This document shows, piece after piece, positions 15,260 to 24,686 of a DNA stretch of 64,000 nt. Each line of letters opens with the position of its first letter. Position 1 is the first letter of the stretch. The DNA comes from CAWGGS01 sp046704745 (GTDB lineage: Bacteria > Desulfobacterota > Desulfobulbia > Desulfobulbales > Desulfocapsaceae). Both the position numbers and the translations under genes were made by a program. The stretch covers positions 14,394 through 78,393 of the forward strand of contig JBJKRL010000148.1 in the NCBI GenBank assembly GCA_046704745.1, in the 5' to 3' direction. Below the pieces are notes generated by a model, which was not told the DNA's origin, did not search any database, and saw nothing but the letters and a program-made list of their open reading frames with translations.

Positions 15260-18200
15260 ATGGACATATCAACGTCTTCCACGACCATAGAATCGGATGC
15301 CCTGAAGGCAAATCTCCTGGAAACCGCTGAGAAGGTGGTCATCGATCCGGAGCTTATACTGCTTCTGGATATGATGAAAAAGTATAAGGGGCTGCATTCA
15401 AGTCTGGAAGGCCTTCTCTATGAAATCTGTCATCCTTTCCGCAACTGGAACCTGATTCTGCCGCTGTATAGAAGTTTTGTTTTAAAAAACAGCGGGTATT
15501 TCATTCGTCATCAGGACGGTCCCAAGGCCATAGAATTATTTGCCGGCCTCTTTTTTTGTGCCATAGAAGATTCGGAAAAAAATTCCACGTTGCTGTCTTT
15601 GATCATCGAGGCGATGATCGCCTGGATTGAGAAGGTGATAAGTCTTCTGGATGCCGAGGATCTTAAACGATTCGATAAGACACTGGGGTATATCTTCAAC
15701 AGGATAGCGTCCTTTGATCAGGACGATAATCCGGCACTGATCCATATCGTCCAGGGGCAGCATCCCATGAAAAACCTGGCAAGCCGTTTGCTTGCCGTAA
15801 GCTCCGGGAACGGGGTGGACTTTGACTTTCGTCCGCTGGCGCACCTCATGCGCATAGTTTTTCTAAAATGTTACGATTACTGGCTGTTGGAAGATGATCC
15901 TATGCCATGGTTCCTTGAGAGATGCAGAATCGCAGAAGACGATTTTCATTCCAAGCAGCTTTTTTCCTCCATCTCCCATGAAACCATCCAAAGGCATAAA
16001 CGGATTTTGGCGAGAATCGATATCGAATCGAAGCCGGCCAAAGCGCTTGATGATATCCTGACTCTGCCGGCTCATGTGGATATCGTCAGGTACTACAGGG
16101 AAATTCCGGAAAGGCTGGCCAAGGTTGAGGCCAAGCCGGAAAAAGAGGAAACGTCTCTTATCGGCCGGGATCGTTTTGGCGAAAACAAGAAGTTGCTCTT
16201 CCTCTTCAAGATCATGGATACCAAAGGGCTTTACCTGATCCACGAAGAGACCTTGAGAGAGATAAACCGCGGCCTGGTACAGCTGGTCAGACAACAGAGC
16301 TTTGAAGAGATTGAAGAGTTTTTATTGACGACCTTTCAACTCTTAAAGGCCAATGTACACAAATACCCACATACTTCCCTTCAGTGCATTCAGGTCCTAG
16401 GCGGGGAGGTCTTCAATCGCGGCAACAGCCGCATGGTTGAGACCTTTCTCTGGGAGGTGGTCCGTTTCGGCTTCCAATATGCCAAGGTTGCCGGAGTGGA
16501 TGAGGACTGGCAGCCGCTCACCAATCCGGCTCATCTCAACAATATCCGGGTCTGGCTGACCTTGATCGAGCAGGAGCCGAAATGGTGTTCTACCCTGTTT
16601 TCCGCTCTTATCATCAACCTGAAACTGACCGGTACCTGCGTCAAGGATACGGATCTTTTTCAGCGCGATATCTCAGAGCTACTCAATCATCCCATCAAAC
16701 CGATCTATAATCTTGCCAAACAGTTCACGAAACTAATGCCGGTTTTCTTTAACGAGATCGGGGCCGAAGGGGAGCTGCGTGATGTTTCGACCGAACTCGA
16801 CGAGATTTATAAGCGCAAGGATGTCCTGATCCATTTTTTAAGAAAGCAAAGTCATGTCGAAAGTTCGAACCTGATTGTTGATTTCATCAAGGCTATCTTT
16901 CTTTTCTGGAAAACAAGGAAAAAGACCCTGCTGCAGGCGTATATCCCGGAAGAAGTCTACAATCAGGTGGCCGCTGAGGGCCCCTTTATCGACGACCAGT
17001 TTCGTCTTGGTCAGCGCATATCAGAACAGCTCGAATTTCGCAGCATGCAGGATATCCTCGACTGGAAACCCGAAGCCCTGAAAGAATTTCTGGCCAAACA
17101 GACCGATTTGGCACCGCTCGAACTTCGCCGTTTCGAGCTTCTGGTGCAGATGTACAAACTTTTGCATAAGAAATACAATCTGGGCTTTCAGGAGCTGCGC
17201 TCCGAACTCATGCAGGCATCCCAGGAAGGATTTCCGGAAATGGAAAAAGTTCTTGCCGATCTGGAGACATGCGAGACGGTGGGATGTTTGGAGACCCTGT
17301 TGAAGGCCTTGGAAGGGCTCAAAGATATCATTTTGTCACCGGAGCGGTTCCAGGCCCGTGAGGATATCTATTACAAACGGCATATAGCTGTAGACATCCC
17401 CTCGGTATACGGACGGTACATGGAGCGTAAATTCGACAGCCTGAGCCTGACTTTCCGCCTGGAAAATCTGGCCAATATCTATCTTGAGCGGCTGCCTGAG
17501 ACGGTCAATCTCAGCTTTATCACCCAGGCCACCTTTTTCAGGATTGTCAAATGCCTCAAGCTTTTTCTCCAGGCCCTGCGGATCGATGGTATTACATCAA
17601 GGCGGCTCGATATTTATATGTCGCTTCTGATGAACTCTCTTAAAGTGCGGCGTTTCTCCTATACCCAATATCTCGACATCTTCCGTGGCCTGTCGGAGGG
17701 AGTCAAGGATATCATCTATGCCTTCTACACCAACATCCACCAGAACAACCTGTCGATCATTATCCCCCAGATCAATCCGAGCGACCTGGTGACCAAATAT
17801 CGCTCCCTCTGGGATGCAGACGATCTGACAAACACGATTCATCGGGTGTCGGAATTCTTCTTCCGAGATCTCATTTCATCAACCTTCGGTCTGCAGCATC
17901 TTGATAATTTTATCGTCAGAATTATTCAAACTCTGGAGAATCAAAAGGACGTCCTCGATAAACAGGGCCTGGACCTGTTGATGACCTATAATCCCGAAAA
18001 GGCCGTTTCCTCCCTGCATCGTATTAATCCCTTTACCAATGATCTCATTCATCTCGGGAATAAAGGGTATAATTTAATGACTTTGGCAAGCGATGGGAAA
18101 CCGGTGCCCCCCGCGTTTGTTATTACCACTGAGATTTTTCGCTGCCGGGATGTGGTTTTCGATTTTTCAAAGGCGCGTGAGGAGTTTATGCAGCGGATTC

Positions 18201-19537
18201 GTGCTTCGCTCTCTGAAATAGAAGAGATAATCGGAAAGGTCTACGGGTCCCCGGAGAGACCGCTTTTACTTTCGGTTCGCAGCGGCGGCGCCATTTCCAT
18301 GCCTGGGATGATGGCCACTATTCACAATGTCGGCATGAACGAGGAATTGATAGAGGAGTATGTCCGTGATCATAAAAGCGATGCCTATCTCTCCTGGGAT
18401 AATTATCGGCGGTTCCTCCAGTCGTGGGCCATGATTTCCGGAATGCATCGCGAGGACTTTCAGGAGTTGATGAATGAAGCCAAGGCCAAATACGATGTGA
18501 ACCTGAAAAGGGAGTTTTCACCCAAGCAGATGAAAGAGCTGGCATTGTCTTACCAGAAACTGATCAGGAAGTGCGGCTACGGTATCCCCGATGATCCCTG
18601 GCTGCAACTGATCAATGCCATCCAGAAGGTTCTGGATTCCTGGGACACCTTCAAGGCTTCTGATTATCGCAAAATCATGGATGTCTCCGATGCCTGGGGC
18701 ACGGCAGTGATTGTCCAGGCCATGGTTTTCGGCAATTGTTCAGATACGGCTGGTGCAGGTGTGCTGTTTACCGCCCACCCCTACCGCAAAGTCTCGCGGG
18801 TGGCCCTTTGGGGAGATTACGCTTATGGAGATCAGGGCGAAGATATCGTTTCCGGCCTGGTGACCAGTTATGCCGTCTCCGTTGAACAAGCGGAGCTGGA
18901 TGGCCGAGCCGTTGATGAGACCCTGGAGAGGAGATTCCCTGCCATTTATCAGCGGCTGCTTGCCATTTCCCGGGATCTGGTATACGAGAAAAACTGGAAT
19001 CCTCAAGAGATGGAGTTTACCTTCGAGGGTCCGAATCCGGATCAACTTTATCTGCTGCAAACCCGTGATATGATCACCATCAAAAAGAAGGAGCATTTGA
19101 ACGTCTTTGTCGAAAACTCGAAGCTTGTAGAGAGTATCCTGGGCAAGGGCGTCGGGGTTTCCGGTTCGGCAATGTCGGGTAGGGCGGTGTTCTCTGAGAG
19201 CAATATAAAGGAATTGCGTAAATCCGATCCTGCCGCCCATCTTATTCTCTTCCGCCAGGATACAGTTCCGGAGGACATCAAGGTGATCGATATGGCAGAC
19301 GGATTAATCACTTCCCGCGGTGGTCAGACATCGCATGCCTCTGTAGTTGCCGTTCGCCTGGAAAAAACATGCGTTGTCGGGTGCAAGCGTTTAAAGGTCT
19401 ACGAGACGGGGCAATATTGCGAGATTGGTGACAAAAAGATCCGTTTTGGTGATCGGGTATCCATTGATGGCCGTAACGGCCTGTTACTTCTTGGAGATCA
19501 CCAGATTCTGGAAGAAATGCACATTTTGCCTATTTAA
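15260..19537 (+). CDS. Large PEP/pyruvate-binding (PPDK-like) protein with novel N-terminal region
   Basis: A 1425-aa protein. Residues about 1-900 are helical and unlike any domain I recognise. From about residue 920 it has a PPDK/PpsA-type ATP-grasp domain (HLGNKGYNLMTLASDG; LLSVRSGGAISMPGMMATI; GNCSDTAGAGVLFTAHPY). The C-terminus is the phosphohistidine swivelling domain with TSRGGQTSHASVVA, His near residue 1359 being the expected phosphorylation site. The PEP/pyruvate TIM-barrel that normally follows is absent, so the protein cannot be an ordinary PPDK or PEP synthase. It may phosphorylate an unknown acceptor, with the N-terminal region supplying it. No strong Shine-Dalgarno precedes ATG 15260. 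It follows gap and the GT5 gene. Confidence 0.75.
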   Translation: MDISTSSTTIESDALKANLLETAEKVVIDPELILLLDMMKKYKGLHSSLEGLLYEICHPFRNWNLILPLYRSFVLKNSGYFIRHQDGPKAIELFAGLFFCAIEDSEKNSTLLSLIIEAMIAWIEKVISLLDAEDLKRFDKTLGYIFNRIASFDQDDNPALIHIVQGQHPMKNLASRLLAVSSGNGVDFDFRPLAHLMRIVFLKCYDYWLLEDDPMPWFLERCRIAEDDFHSKQLFSSISHETIQRHKRILARIDIESKPAKALDDILTLPAHVDIVRYYREIPERLAKVEAKPEKEETSLIGRDRFGENKKLLFLFKIMDTKGLYLIHEETLREINRGLVQLVRQQSFEEIEEFLLTTFQLLKANVHKYPHTSLQCIQVLGGEVFNRGNSRMVETFLWEVVRFGFQYAKVAGVDEDWQPLTNPAHLNNIRVWLTLIEQEPKWCSTLFSALIINLKLTGTCVKDTDLFQRDISELLNHPIKPIYNLAKQFTKLMPVFFNEIGAEGELRDVSTELDEIYKRKDVLIHFLRKQSHVESSNLIVDFIKAIFLFWKTRKKTLLQAYIPEEVYNQVAAEGPFIDDQFRLGQRISEQLEFRSMQDILDWKPEALKEFLAKQTDLAPLELRRFELLVQMYKLLHKKYNLGFQELRSELMQASQEGFPEMEKVLADLETCETVGCLETLLKALEGLKDIILSPERFQAREDIYYKRHIAVDIPSVYGRYMERKFDSLSLTFRLENLANIYLERLPETVNLSFITQATFFRIVKCLKLFLQALRIDGITSRRLDIYMSLLMNSLKVRRFSYTQYLDIFRGLSEGVKDIIYAFYTNIHQNNLSIIIPQINPSDLVTKYRSLWDADDLTNTIHRVSEFFFRDLISSTFGLQHLDNFIVRIIQTLENQKDVLDKQGLDLLMTYNPEKAVSSLHRINPFTNDLIHLGNKGYNLMTLASDGKPVPPAFVITTEIFRCRDVVFDFSKAREEFMQRIRASLSEIEEIIGKVYGSPERPLLLSVRSGGAISMPGMMATIHNVGMNEELIEEYVRDHKSDAYLSWDNYRRFLQSWAMISGMHREDFQELMNEAKAKYDVNLKREFSPKQMKELALSYQKLIRKCGYGIPDDPWLQLINAIQKVLDSWDTFKASDYRKIMDVSDAWGTAVIVQAMVFGNCSDTAGAGVLFTAHPYRKVSRVALWGDYAYGDQGEDIVSGLVTSYAVSVEQAELDGRAVDETLERRFPAIYQRLLAISRDLVYEKNWNPQEMEFTFEGPNPDQLYLLQTRDMITIKKKEHLNVFVENSKLVESILGKGVGVSGSAMSGRAVFSESNIKELRKSDPAAHLILFRQDTVPEDIKVIDMADGLITSRGGQTSHASVVAVRLEKTCVVGCKRLKVYETGQYCEIGDKKIRFGDRVSIDGRNGLLLLGDHQILEEMHILPI

Positions 19538-19560
19538 CAATAAAATATAAGGTGAATGAC

Positions 19561-19782
19561 ATGGCGAAAAAAACCTTTTTTAAAGGTCCAAAGCTCCTAT
19601 CACTTGCGCGGCAAAAGGCGGGACAGCTCGGTGTTGAGAGTGCCGGCCTGAATCTTGAGAACCTTATCCACCGGATTCAGGAAAGGGAAGGGAACGCTGC
19701 CTGTTTCAGAAAGAAAAAAACCTGCCCTGAAATTCTCTGCTGCTGGCAGGCGTCCTGTGGTGCCAAGATGATTGTATCCTGA
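19561..19782 (+). CDS. Small SAP-like Cys-rich protein
   Basis: A 73-aa protein. The N-terminal half (LARQKAGQLGVESAGLNLENLIHRIQEREGN) resembles the helix-turn-helix SAP motif. The C-terminal half holds five cysteines at about positions 48, 55, 60, 61 and 66 (CPEILCCWQASC), which could bind a metal ion. Comparable small proteins (LIRAIQ...EGN.CF....C....CxW) occur in deltaproteobacteria from memory; their function is unknown. ATG 19561 has AAGGTG 6 nt upstream; an in-frame GTG at 19552 is less likely. The stop is only 5 bp from a MITE-like repeat. Confidence 0.68.
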   Translation: MAKKTFFKGPKLLSLARQKAGQLGVESAGLNLENLIHRIQEREGNAACFRKKKTCPEILCCWQASCGAKMIVS

Positions 19783-19787
19783 CTTTT

Positions 19788-20006
19788 GAGCCTCTTGCAA
19801 AATGGCCTTTTTGCCCAACCTCTTTGTTATGCTCAAAATTTTATCCTCGGAAGTACGTGCCCTCAGGGTATAAACTTCGACTCCGATAGCATCTATATGC
19901 GCTCCAAGGGCGCTCGAAGTCTACGCTTATCTCCTGCGGGGCACCTGTGGTAAAATTTCTCGCATGCCTTGATTTTAAACAAAAATCCTCATGTTGCAAC
20001 AGGCTC
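19788..20006. mobile_element. MITE-like palindromic repeat, copy A
   Basis: A 219-bp noncoding element with 17-bp terminal inverted repeats: GAGCCTCTTGCAAAATG at 19788-19804 and its complement (GAGCCTGTTGCAACATG) at 19990-20006, 15 of 17 matching. Internal segments also pair (GTGCCC...GGGCAC). It fills nearly all the space between two convergent genes. A diverged copy lies at 37713-37886: positions 19813-19888 align without gaps to 37738-37813 at about 52 of 76 identities by eye, and the right ends also align. Confidence 0.72.
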
Positions 20007-20009
20007 CTT

Positions 20010-20222
20010 TCACCCCCTTTTTTCCGGCACGCCAATGGACCTTAAAATGACTGCCAACGGACAGAATTTTGAAATTCCATATTGGAAGAGGTTCAGGCCG
20101 ACAAAGGCGGTGAAAAACAGCCAGTACTGACTATGGAATACTGGACTTGCTGGAACCCCCAGGGCGAGACTCAAAAGGATAAAACTGCCGGCGATGGTAT
20201 GAACCCAGTCTGTAACGATCAT
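20010..20222 (-). CDS. DUF2892 family membrane protein (YgaP membrane-domain-like)
   Basis: A 70-aa protein with two membrane segments (about residues 10-26 and 33-50), the GLNLFQYGISKFCPL motif and a short charged tail. This is the DUF2892 fold, which in E. coli YgaP is fused to a rhodanese domain. Here it stands alone. AAGGA precedes the ATG. It lies 5 nt downstream of an ArsR-type regulator on the same strand, recalling the E. coli ygaV-ygaP pair involved in sulfide response; that function is inferred from synteny and family. Confidence 0.8.
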   Translation of the reverse strand: MIVTDWVHTIAGSFILLSLALGVPASPVFHSQYWLFFTAFVGLNLFQYGISKFCPLAVILRSIGVPEKRG

Positions 20223-20227
20223 GTTCC

Positions 20228-20521
20228 TTACTCCTTATTATCTGGGCAGAAAAGTTTCTGCATCTTTGTGATCATATCAAGAATGCGCCTATCGGTAATC
20301 CTGTTGTAGATAAAGTTGGCATCCTTTCTATAATCGATAATTCCTTGGGTTCGGAGGATATTCAGGTGCTGTGAGACGTTTGCATTCGTCGTCTTCACCA
20401 GATTCCTGATGTCGCCTACGGTCAATTCCCGATTTTTTAAAAGACAGAGAATCTTAAGTCTGATCGGGTGCGACATTGATTTTAAAATCTTAGCCAAGGC
20501 ATCAATTTGTTCATCTTTCAT
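20228..20521 (-). CDS. ArsR-family transcriptional regulator (YgaV/BigR-like)
   Basis: A 97-aa winged-helix regulator with the ArsR core (LKSMSHPIRLKILCLLKN; NANVSQHLNILRTQGII as recognition helix; YRKDANFIYNRI wing). The arsenic/cadmium CxC motif in helix 3 is absent (VGDIRNL). Instead there is a Cys in the first helix block (C26) and one near the C-terminus (C92), the positions used as a dithiol persulfide switch in BigR/SqrR/YgaV. With the downstream DUF2892 gene it forms a likely operon responding to sulfide. ATG 20521 has AAAGGA 6 nt upstream; a TTG two codons earlier is the alternative. Confidence 0.85.
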   Translation of the reverse strand: MKDEQIDALAKILKSMSHPIRLKILCLLKNRELTVGDIRNLVKTTNANVSQHLNILRTQGIIDYRKDANFIYNRITDRRILDMITKMQKLFCPDNKE

Positions 20522-21258
20522 ATACAATCCTTTGTGGTGTTATTTTAGAATTTAATTTAATTCTTTTTTAGCTGTTGTAAAGGCGGCAAAAGAAATTTTT
20601 ATAGATCGCAAAGGATAACGATGTCGTTTGGCGGATCTTGCCGCAAAAGTCGGCGCCTTTGGTGAACACTGCGTAAATTTGCAGGCACAATTGTTTCTTC
20701 TAAATGGTTTGTGCATTCTGAAGTTTAAAAAATTAACAGTATTTATCCGAAAATCGGTTAGAGCTAAGAGGCAACCTTTTCGCGGGAGGCCGTAAACCCT
20801 TCCTTGGAGGCTTACCAACCAGGCCGCGGGACACCTGTTAAAATGGTACCCCTCAGTTCCTAAGCATTGCGATCATCTCAATTTACGTCATTTGTTGTGC
20901 TCGCGACGCGAGAATCGTCTTTCCTGAGAAATTCGGGTTAGAGGGGTTTCCCGCTTGAATACGGAAAGAAAAAAGGGTTAATTGATCATAACGACTAGCC
21001 CGGATTTCTCATGAACACTGTGTCAATTTGTTTCAACGGCAGGAAGAGCAAGACATTTTACAGAAACAGGAACGTTATCAAATTTCCACAGTGTTCACCA
21101 AAGGTCAGCCCAGGCAGCGCCTTCTTCTGCAGTGTTTAGGCAATGAACATAGTTTATTATAGTCCATTGCCAAAAACTTCGAATCTGACGCCGCCGGAAC
21201 TGATGAGAATTGCGAGCTGGGGAAGTTGAAAGATGATATTTTCCGCTACGGAGGACAA
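20522..21258. other. Gene-free repeat-bearing region
   Basis: A 737-bp gap with no convincing gene. It holds three copies of a motif GAACACTGnGnnAATTTG-like: plus-strand copies at about 20661-20681 and 21012-21030, and a minus-strand copy at about 21081-21104. The outer pair includes a perfect 16-bp inverted repeat (20656-20671 with 21089-21104), and the second and third copies form a shorter inverted pair. The structure suggests a degraded mobile or regulatory repeat. The promoters for the divergent ArsR gene and isochorismatase-like gene must also lie here but could not be picked with confidence. Confidence 0.5.
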
Positions 21259-21837
21259 ATGAAGAGTAAATTGTTGAAACCAAGTGAATGTTATCTCCAC
21301 ATAATTGATCCTCAACAAAGTCTGATGGCGCATATACATCGGGCGGAACGGGTAACGGCTGTCATCAAATTGATGCTGGCCTGTGCGAAGATCCTGCATA
21401 TTCCCGTCATAGCCAACACCCAATATAAAAAAGGTCTTGGTGAATATGTTGCCGATTTAGAACCGTTGATGGAGGGGATAGCAAGACCTGATAAAACTGA
21501 ATTCAGCGCCCTTGCCAACGAGCAAACACAAGCATTGGTTAAAAAGCTGCCGGATACGGTGACAACGCCGATTCTCGTTGGGGTGGAAACCCATATTTGT
21601 ATCTATCAAACGGCCATGGCGGCGCTGGATATGGGGCTCGTCCCATGGATTGTGGCGGATGGTGTGTCGTCAAGGACGGTGGAAAATCATGAACTTGGTC
21701 TGGATATCCTGCGATCCCGCGGGGCCATTGTCGGACCGGCGGAAATGATCGTCTATGAACTGCTTGGCAAGGCCGGAACACCGCAGTTTAAAGAGATTCT
21801 GCCGTTTATTCTGGATTTTAGCAAAAATATCAAGTAA
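21259..21837 (+). CDS. Isochorismatase-family cysteine hydrolase
   Basis: A 192-aa protein of the isochorismatase superfamily. Catalytic triad candidates are visible: Asp in LHIIDPQQSL (about residue 17), Lys in KTEFSAL, and Cys in VGVETHICIYQTA (about residue 117). The lack of extra domains is closest to YcaC-like hydrolases of unknown substrate. ATG 21259 is chosen because GGAGGA (21250-21255) lies just upstream; an in-frame ATG 33 nt earlier is weaker. It stands alone between the repeat-rich gap and alaS. Confidence 0.86.
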   Translation: MKSKLLKPSECYLHIIDPQQSLMAHIHRAERVTAVIKLMLACAKILHIPVIANTQYKKGLGEYVADLEPLMEGIARPDKTEFSALANEQTQALVKKLPDTVTTPILVGVETHICIYQTAMAALDMGLVPWIVADGVSSRTVENHELGLDILRSRGAIVGPAEMIVYELLGKAGTPQFKEILPFILDFSKNIK

Positions 21838-22023
21838 GGGACTCGTAAAAAAAGCGATCTGCGTCGGTGTAAATCTGAAGCCGCGATTCCCCTAACCTTA
21901 TGTGTTGCCAAATCGCTGTTTCAGATACTTCACCGCGTCCAGGAGCTTTTTCCTGAGTTCTTCTGTACTGTAAGATGAATCATAATTAAGATATCAACAA
22001 CAACCACCTGCGAAGAAAAAGCT

Positions 22024-24669
22024 ATGACTGGAAATGAATTGCGTGCCAAATTTTTAGAGTATTTTCAGAAAAACGGCCATACCGTTGTCGAGAGTTCTTC
22101 TCTTGTGCCAGCCGACGATCCTACACTGCTGTTTACCAATGCCGGAATGGTACAGTTCAAGACCGTGTTTATGGGGGAGGACAAACGAAATTATGTGCGG
22201 GCTACGACCAGTCAGCGTTGTGTTCGCGCCGGTGGAAAACATAATGACTTGGAAAACGTCGGATATACTGCCCGGCATCATACCTTTTTTGAGATGCTCG
22301 GCAATTTTTCCTTTGGTGATTATTTCAAAGAAGAGGCAATTCGGTTTGCCTGGGAGTTTTTAACCGAGGAGCTTCGTCTGCCCAAAGAGAAACTCTGGGT
22401 CACCATCTTTGACGACGATGACGAGGCCCAAGCTCTCTGGGAAAAGGTGGAGGGGTTGTTGGATGGCCGCATCGTCCGGATGGGAGAAAAAGATAATTTC
22501 TGGGCCATGGGGGATACCGGTCCTTGCGGCCCGTGTTCGGAGATCCACCTTGATCAGGGAGTGGAGGCAGGCTGCGGTAAGCCTGATTGTGCCTTGGGCT
22601 GTGATTGCGATCGTTTCCTTGAACTTTGGAATCTGGTCTTCATGCAGTTCAACAGGGCGGCGGACGGGACCATGACCAGACTTCCCAAGCCGAGTATTGA
22701 TACCGGAATGGGGCTGGAGCGGGTGGCCGCCGTTTTGCAGGGAAAGTTCAACAACTATGATTCGGATCTTTTTGCTCCGATTATGTCCTGCCTGGAAAAA
22801 CTCTCCGGTCGCGGATATGGGAAAAATACCGATGACAATGTGGCCATGCGCGTCATTGCCGATCATTCCCGGGCAACGGCATTTCTGGTTGCCGACGGAG
22901 TGTTGCCGGGAAACGAGGGCCGCGGGTATGTATTAAGACGCATTATGCGGCGGGCCATCCGTTACGGCAAGACACTTGGACTCAACAAAGCTTTTATGGA
23001 TATGGTAACGGCCGTGGTCATAGATTCCATGGAACATGCCTATCCTCATCTTGGAAGTGCAAAAGAACTGTTGAAAAAGGTTGTAAATAACGAAGAAGAG
23101 AGGTTCCGCGGCACCCTGGAAAACGGCTTGACAATTCTCGATCAGGAAATTTCAAGGCTGAAAAAGCACAAGGAAAAGATCATTGGCGGAGATTTTATTT
23201 TTAAACTCTATGACACCTATGGTTTTCCAGTTGATATTGTGCGAGATATCTCCTTTGAGAGAAAGATCAATTTTGATGAGGCCGGTTTTACTCGGGCAAT
23301 GGAGAGACAGCGTAAAAAATCAAGGGCTTCCCAGAAAGGAGAGGGTATTCGGCTGCGTGAAGATGGGGTGAAAAAACTCCTTGAATCCGGCAAGAAGACG
23401 GAATTTGTCGGATATGAAAAGCTCGCCGTCGACACCGTTGTTGAGGCCCTTTTGGATGCCGATGGGCATGAGAGCAGTTCCTTGACGGCAGGCGGTCGGG
23501 GGAAATTGTATGTCCCTGTTACGCCTTTCTATGCAGAATCAGGTGGTCAGTTAGGCGATAAAGGAATAGTCAGCTGGGAGGGCGGTAAAGCCGCTGTAAT
23601 ATCGACCATGGCTGAAGGGGTGCTGATTTTTCATGAGATTGTGGTGAAGGAGGGCAGTCTTACTCCCGGCCGGAAAATACAACTTGCAGTGGGGGAGGGA
23701 CCACGTTTAGATACCGCCGCCAATCATACCGCAACCCATCTTTTGCAGGCGGCGATGAAGCAGGTGCTTGGGGATCATATAAAACAGGCAGGCTCCTTGG
23801 TGGAGCCTGAGCGCTTGCGTTTTGATTTCACTCATTTTTCACCGGTAACGCCTAAAGAAATAGGAGAAATCGAGCGTCTGGTAAATCAGCGAATCAGGGC
23901 CAACCAGCAGGTCGGCACCAAAATTCTGGCCAGGGAAGAGGCCCTGCGGGAGGGAGCGACGGCCCTGTTTGGAGAGAAATACGGCGAAACCGTGCGTGTT
24001 GTCACTGTGGAAGGCTTCAGTAAAGAACTTTGCGGTGGCACCCATGTTCGGGCCACCGGGGATATAGGTGTTTTCAAAATCATCTCTGAGGGAGGGATTG
24101 CCTCAGGGGTCAGGAGGATAGAGGCCTTGACCGGACGGGCTGCCTTTGATTATCTGCAGTCCATCAGTCGGCGTGAAGCAGAGTTGGCCTCCTTGTTGAA
24201 TGTCCCGGCCGAAGATATAGCAACCAAAGTTAAGATTATTCTTACCAACCAGAAAAATCTGGAAAAACAGGTAGCTCAATTATCGACCCGGCTTGCCAGT
24301 TCAGATCTGGAAAGCCTTATGAAAAACGCTAAAGAAGTTGCAGGAATACGGGTTGTTGCGGCCCAGATTCCTCTTGACAGTGCCAAAACCTTAAGAGAGG
24401 TGGGAGACAAGGTTCGGGATGGCCTTGATTCAGGTGTTGCCGTATTGGGAGGAGTTATCAAAGACAAGGTTGCGTTGTTGGCAATTGTTACCAAAGACCT
24501 TACTGACAGAATAAGTGCAGGCGATATCGTGGCCAGGGTTGCAGCCGTTGTCGGCGGCAGAGGAGGCGGCAGACCTGACATGGCTCAGGCCGGAGGCGAT
24601 AGAGTGGATAAGCTTGGGGAGGCTATCAGATCGGTTCCAAGCCATGTCTCCCAGATCCTCGGTTCCTGA
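22024..24669 (+). CDS. alaS: Alanyl-tRNA synthetase
   Basis: An 881-aa class II synthetase that charges tRNA-Ala. The catalytic domain has motif 2-type segments (FTNAGMVQFK; RCVRAGGKHNDLENVGYTARHHTFFEMLGNFSFGDYFK) and the motif 3 region GMGLERV. The editing domain metal ligands are present in NHTATHLL (HxxxH) and CGGTHV (CxxxH). The C-Ala domain ends with the glycine-rich GGRGGGRPDMAQAGG. Complete length. The usual upstream recA/recX genes are absent here. A 10-bp hairpin follows at 24687-24719. Confidence 0.98.
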   Translation: MTGNELRAKFLEYFQKNGHTVVESSSLVPADDPTLLFTNAGMVQFKTVFMGEDKRNYVRATTSQRCVRAGGKHNDLENVGYTARHHTFFEMLGNFSFGDYFKEEAIRFAWEFLTEELRLPKEKLWVTIFDDDDEAQALWEKVEGLLDGRIVRMGEKDNFWAMGDTGPCGPCSEIHLDQGVEAGCGKPDCALGCDCDRFLELWNLVFMQFNRAADGTMTRLPKPSIDTGMGLERVAAVLQGKFNNYDSDLFAPIMSCLEKLSGRGYGKNTDDNVAMRVIADHSRATAFLVADGVLPGNEGRGYVLRRIMRRAIRYGKTLGLNKAFMDMVTAVVIDSMEHAYPHLGSAKELLKKVVNNEEERFRGTLENGLTILDQEISRLKKHKEKIIGGDFIFKLYDTYGFPVDIVRDISFERKINFDEAGFTRAMERQRKKSRASQKGEGIRLREDGVKKLLESGKKTEFVGYEKLAVDTVVEALLDADGHESSSLTAGGRGKLYVPVTPFYAESGGQLGDKGIVSWEGGKAAVISTMAEGVLIFHEIVVKEGSLTPGRKIQLAVGEGPRLDTAANHTATHLLQAAMKQVLGDHIKQAGSLVEPERLRFDFTHFSPVTPKEIGEIERLVNQRIRANQQVGTKILAREEALREGATALFGEKYGETVRVVTVEGFSKELCGGTHVRATGDIGVFKIISEGGIASGVRRIEALTGRAAFDYLQSISRREAELASLLNVPAEDIATKVKIILTNQKNLEKQVAQLSTRLASSDLESLMKNAKEVAGIRVVAAQIPLDSAKTLREVGDKVRDGLDSGVAVLGGVIKDKVALLAIVTKDLTDRISAGDIVARVAAVVGGRGGGRPDMAQAGGDRVDKLGEAIRSVPSHVSQILGS

Positions 24670-24686
24670 CCTAAATCTATCGAACA

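Noticed and set aside
20552..20818. 88-codon minus-strand frame in the ArsR/hydrolase gap
   Set aside because: Composition is not protein-like, it crosses the inverted-repeat motif and has no Shine-Dalgarno; more likely part of a repeat.
21903..22000. Short minus-strand protein-like stretch ending ELRKKLLDAVKYLKQRFGN
   Set aside because: Only about 31 codons, no start codon in frame; possibly a gene remnant but unsupported.
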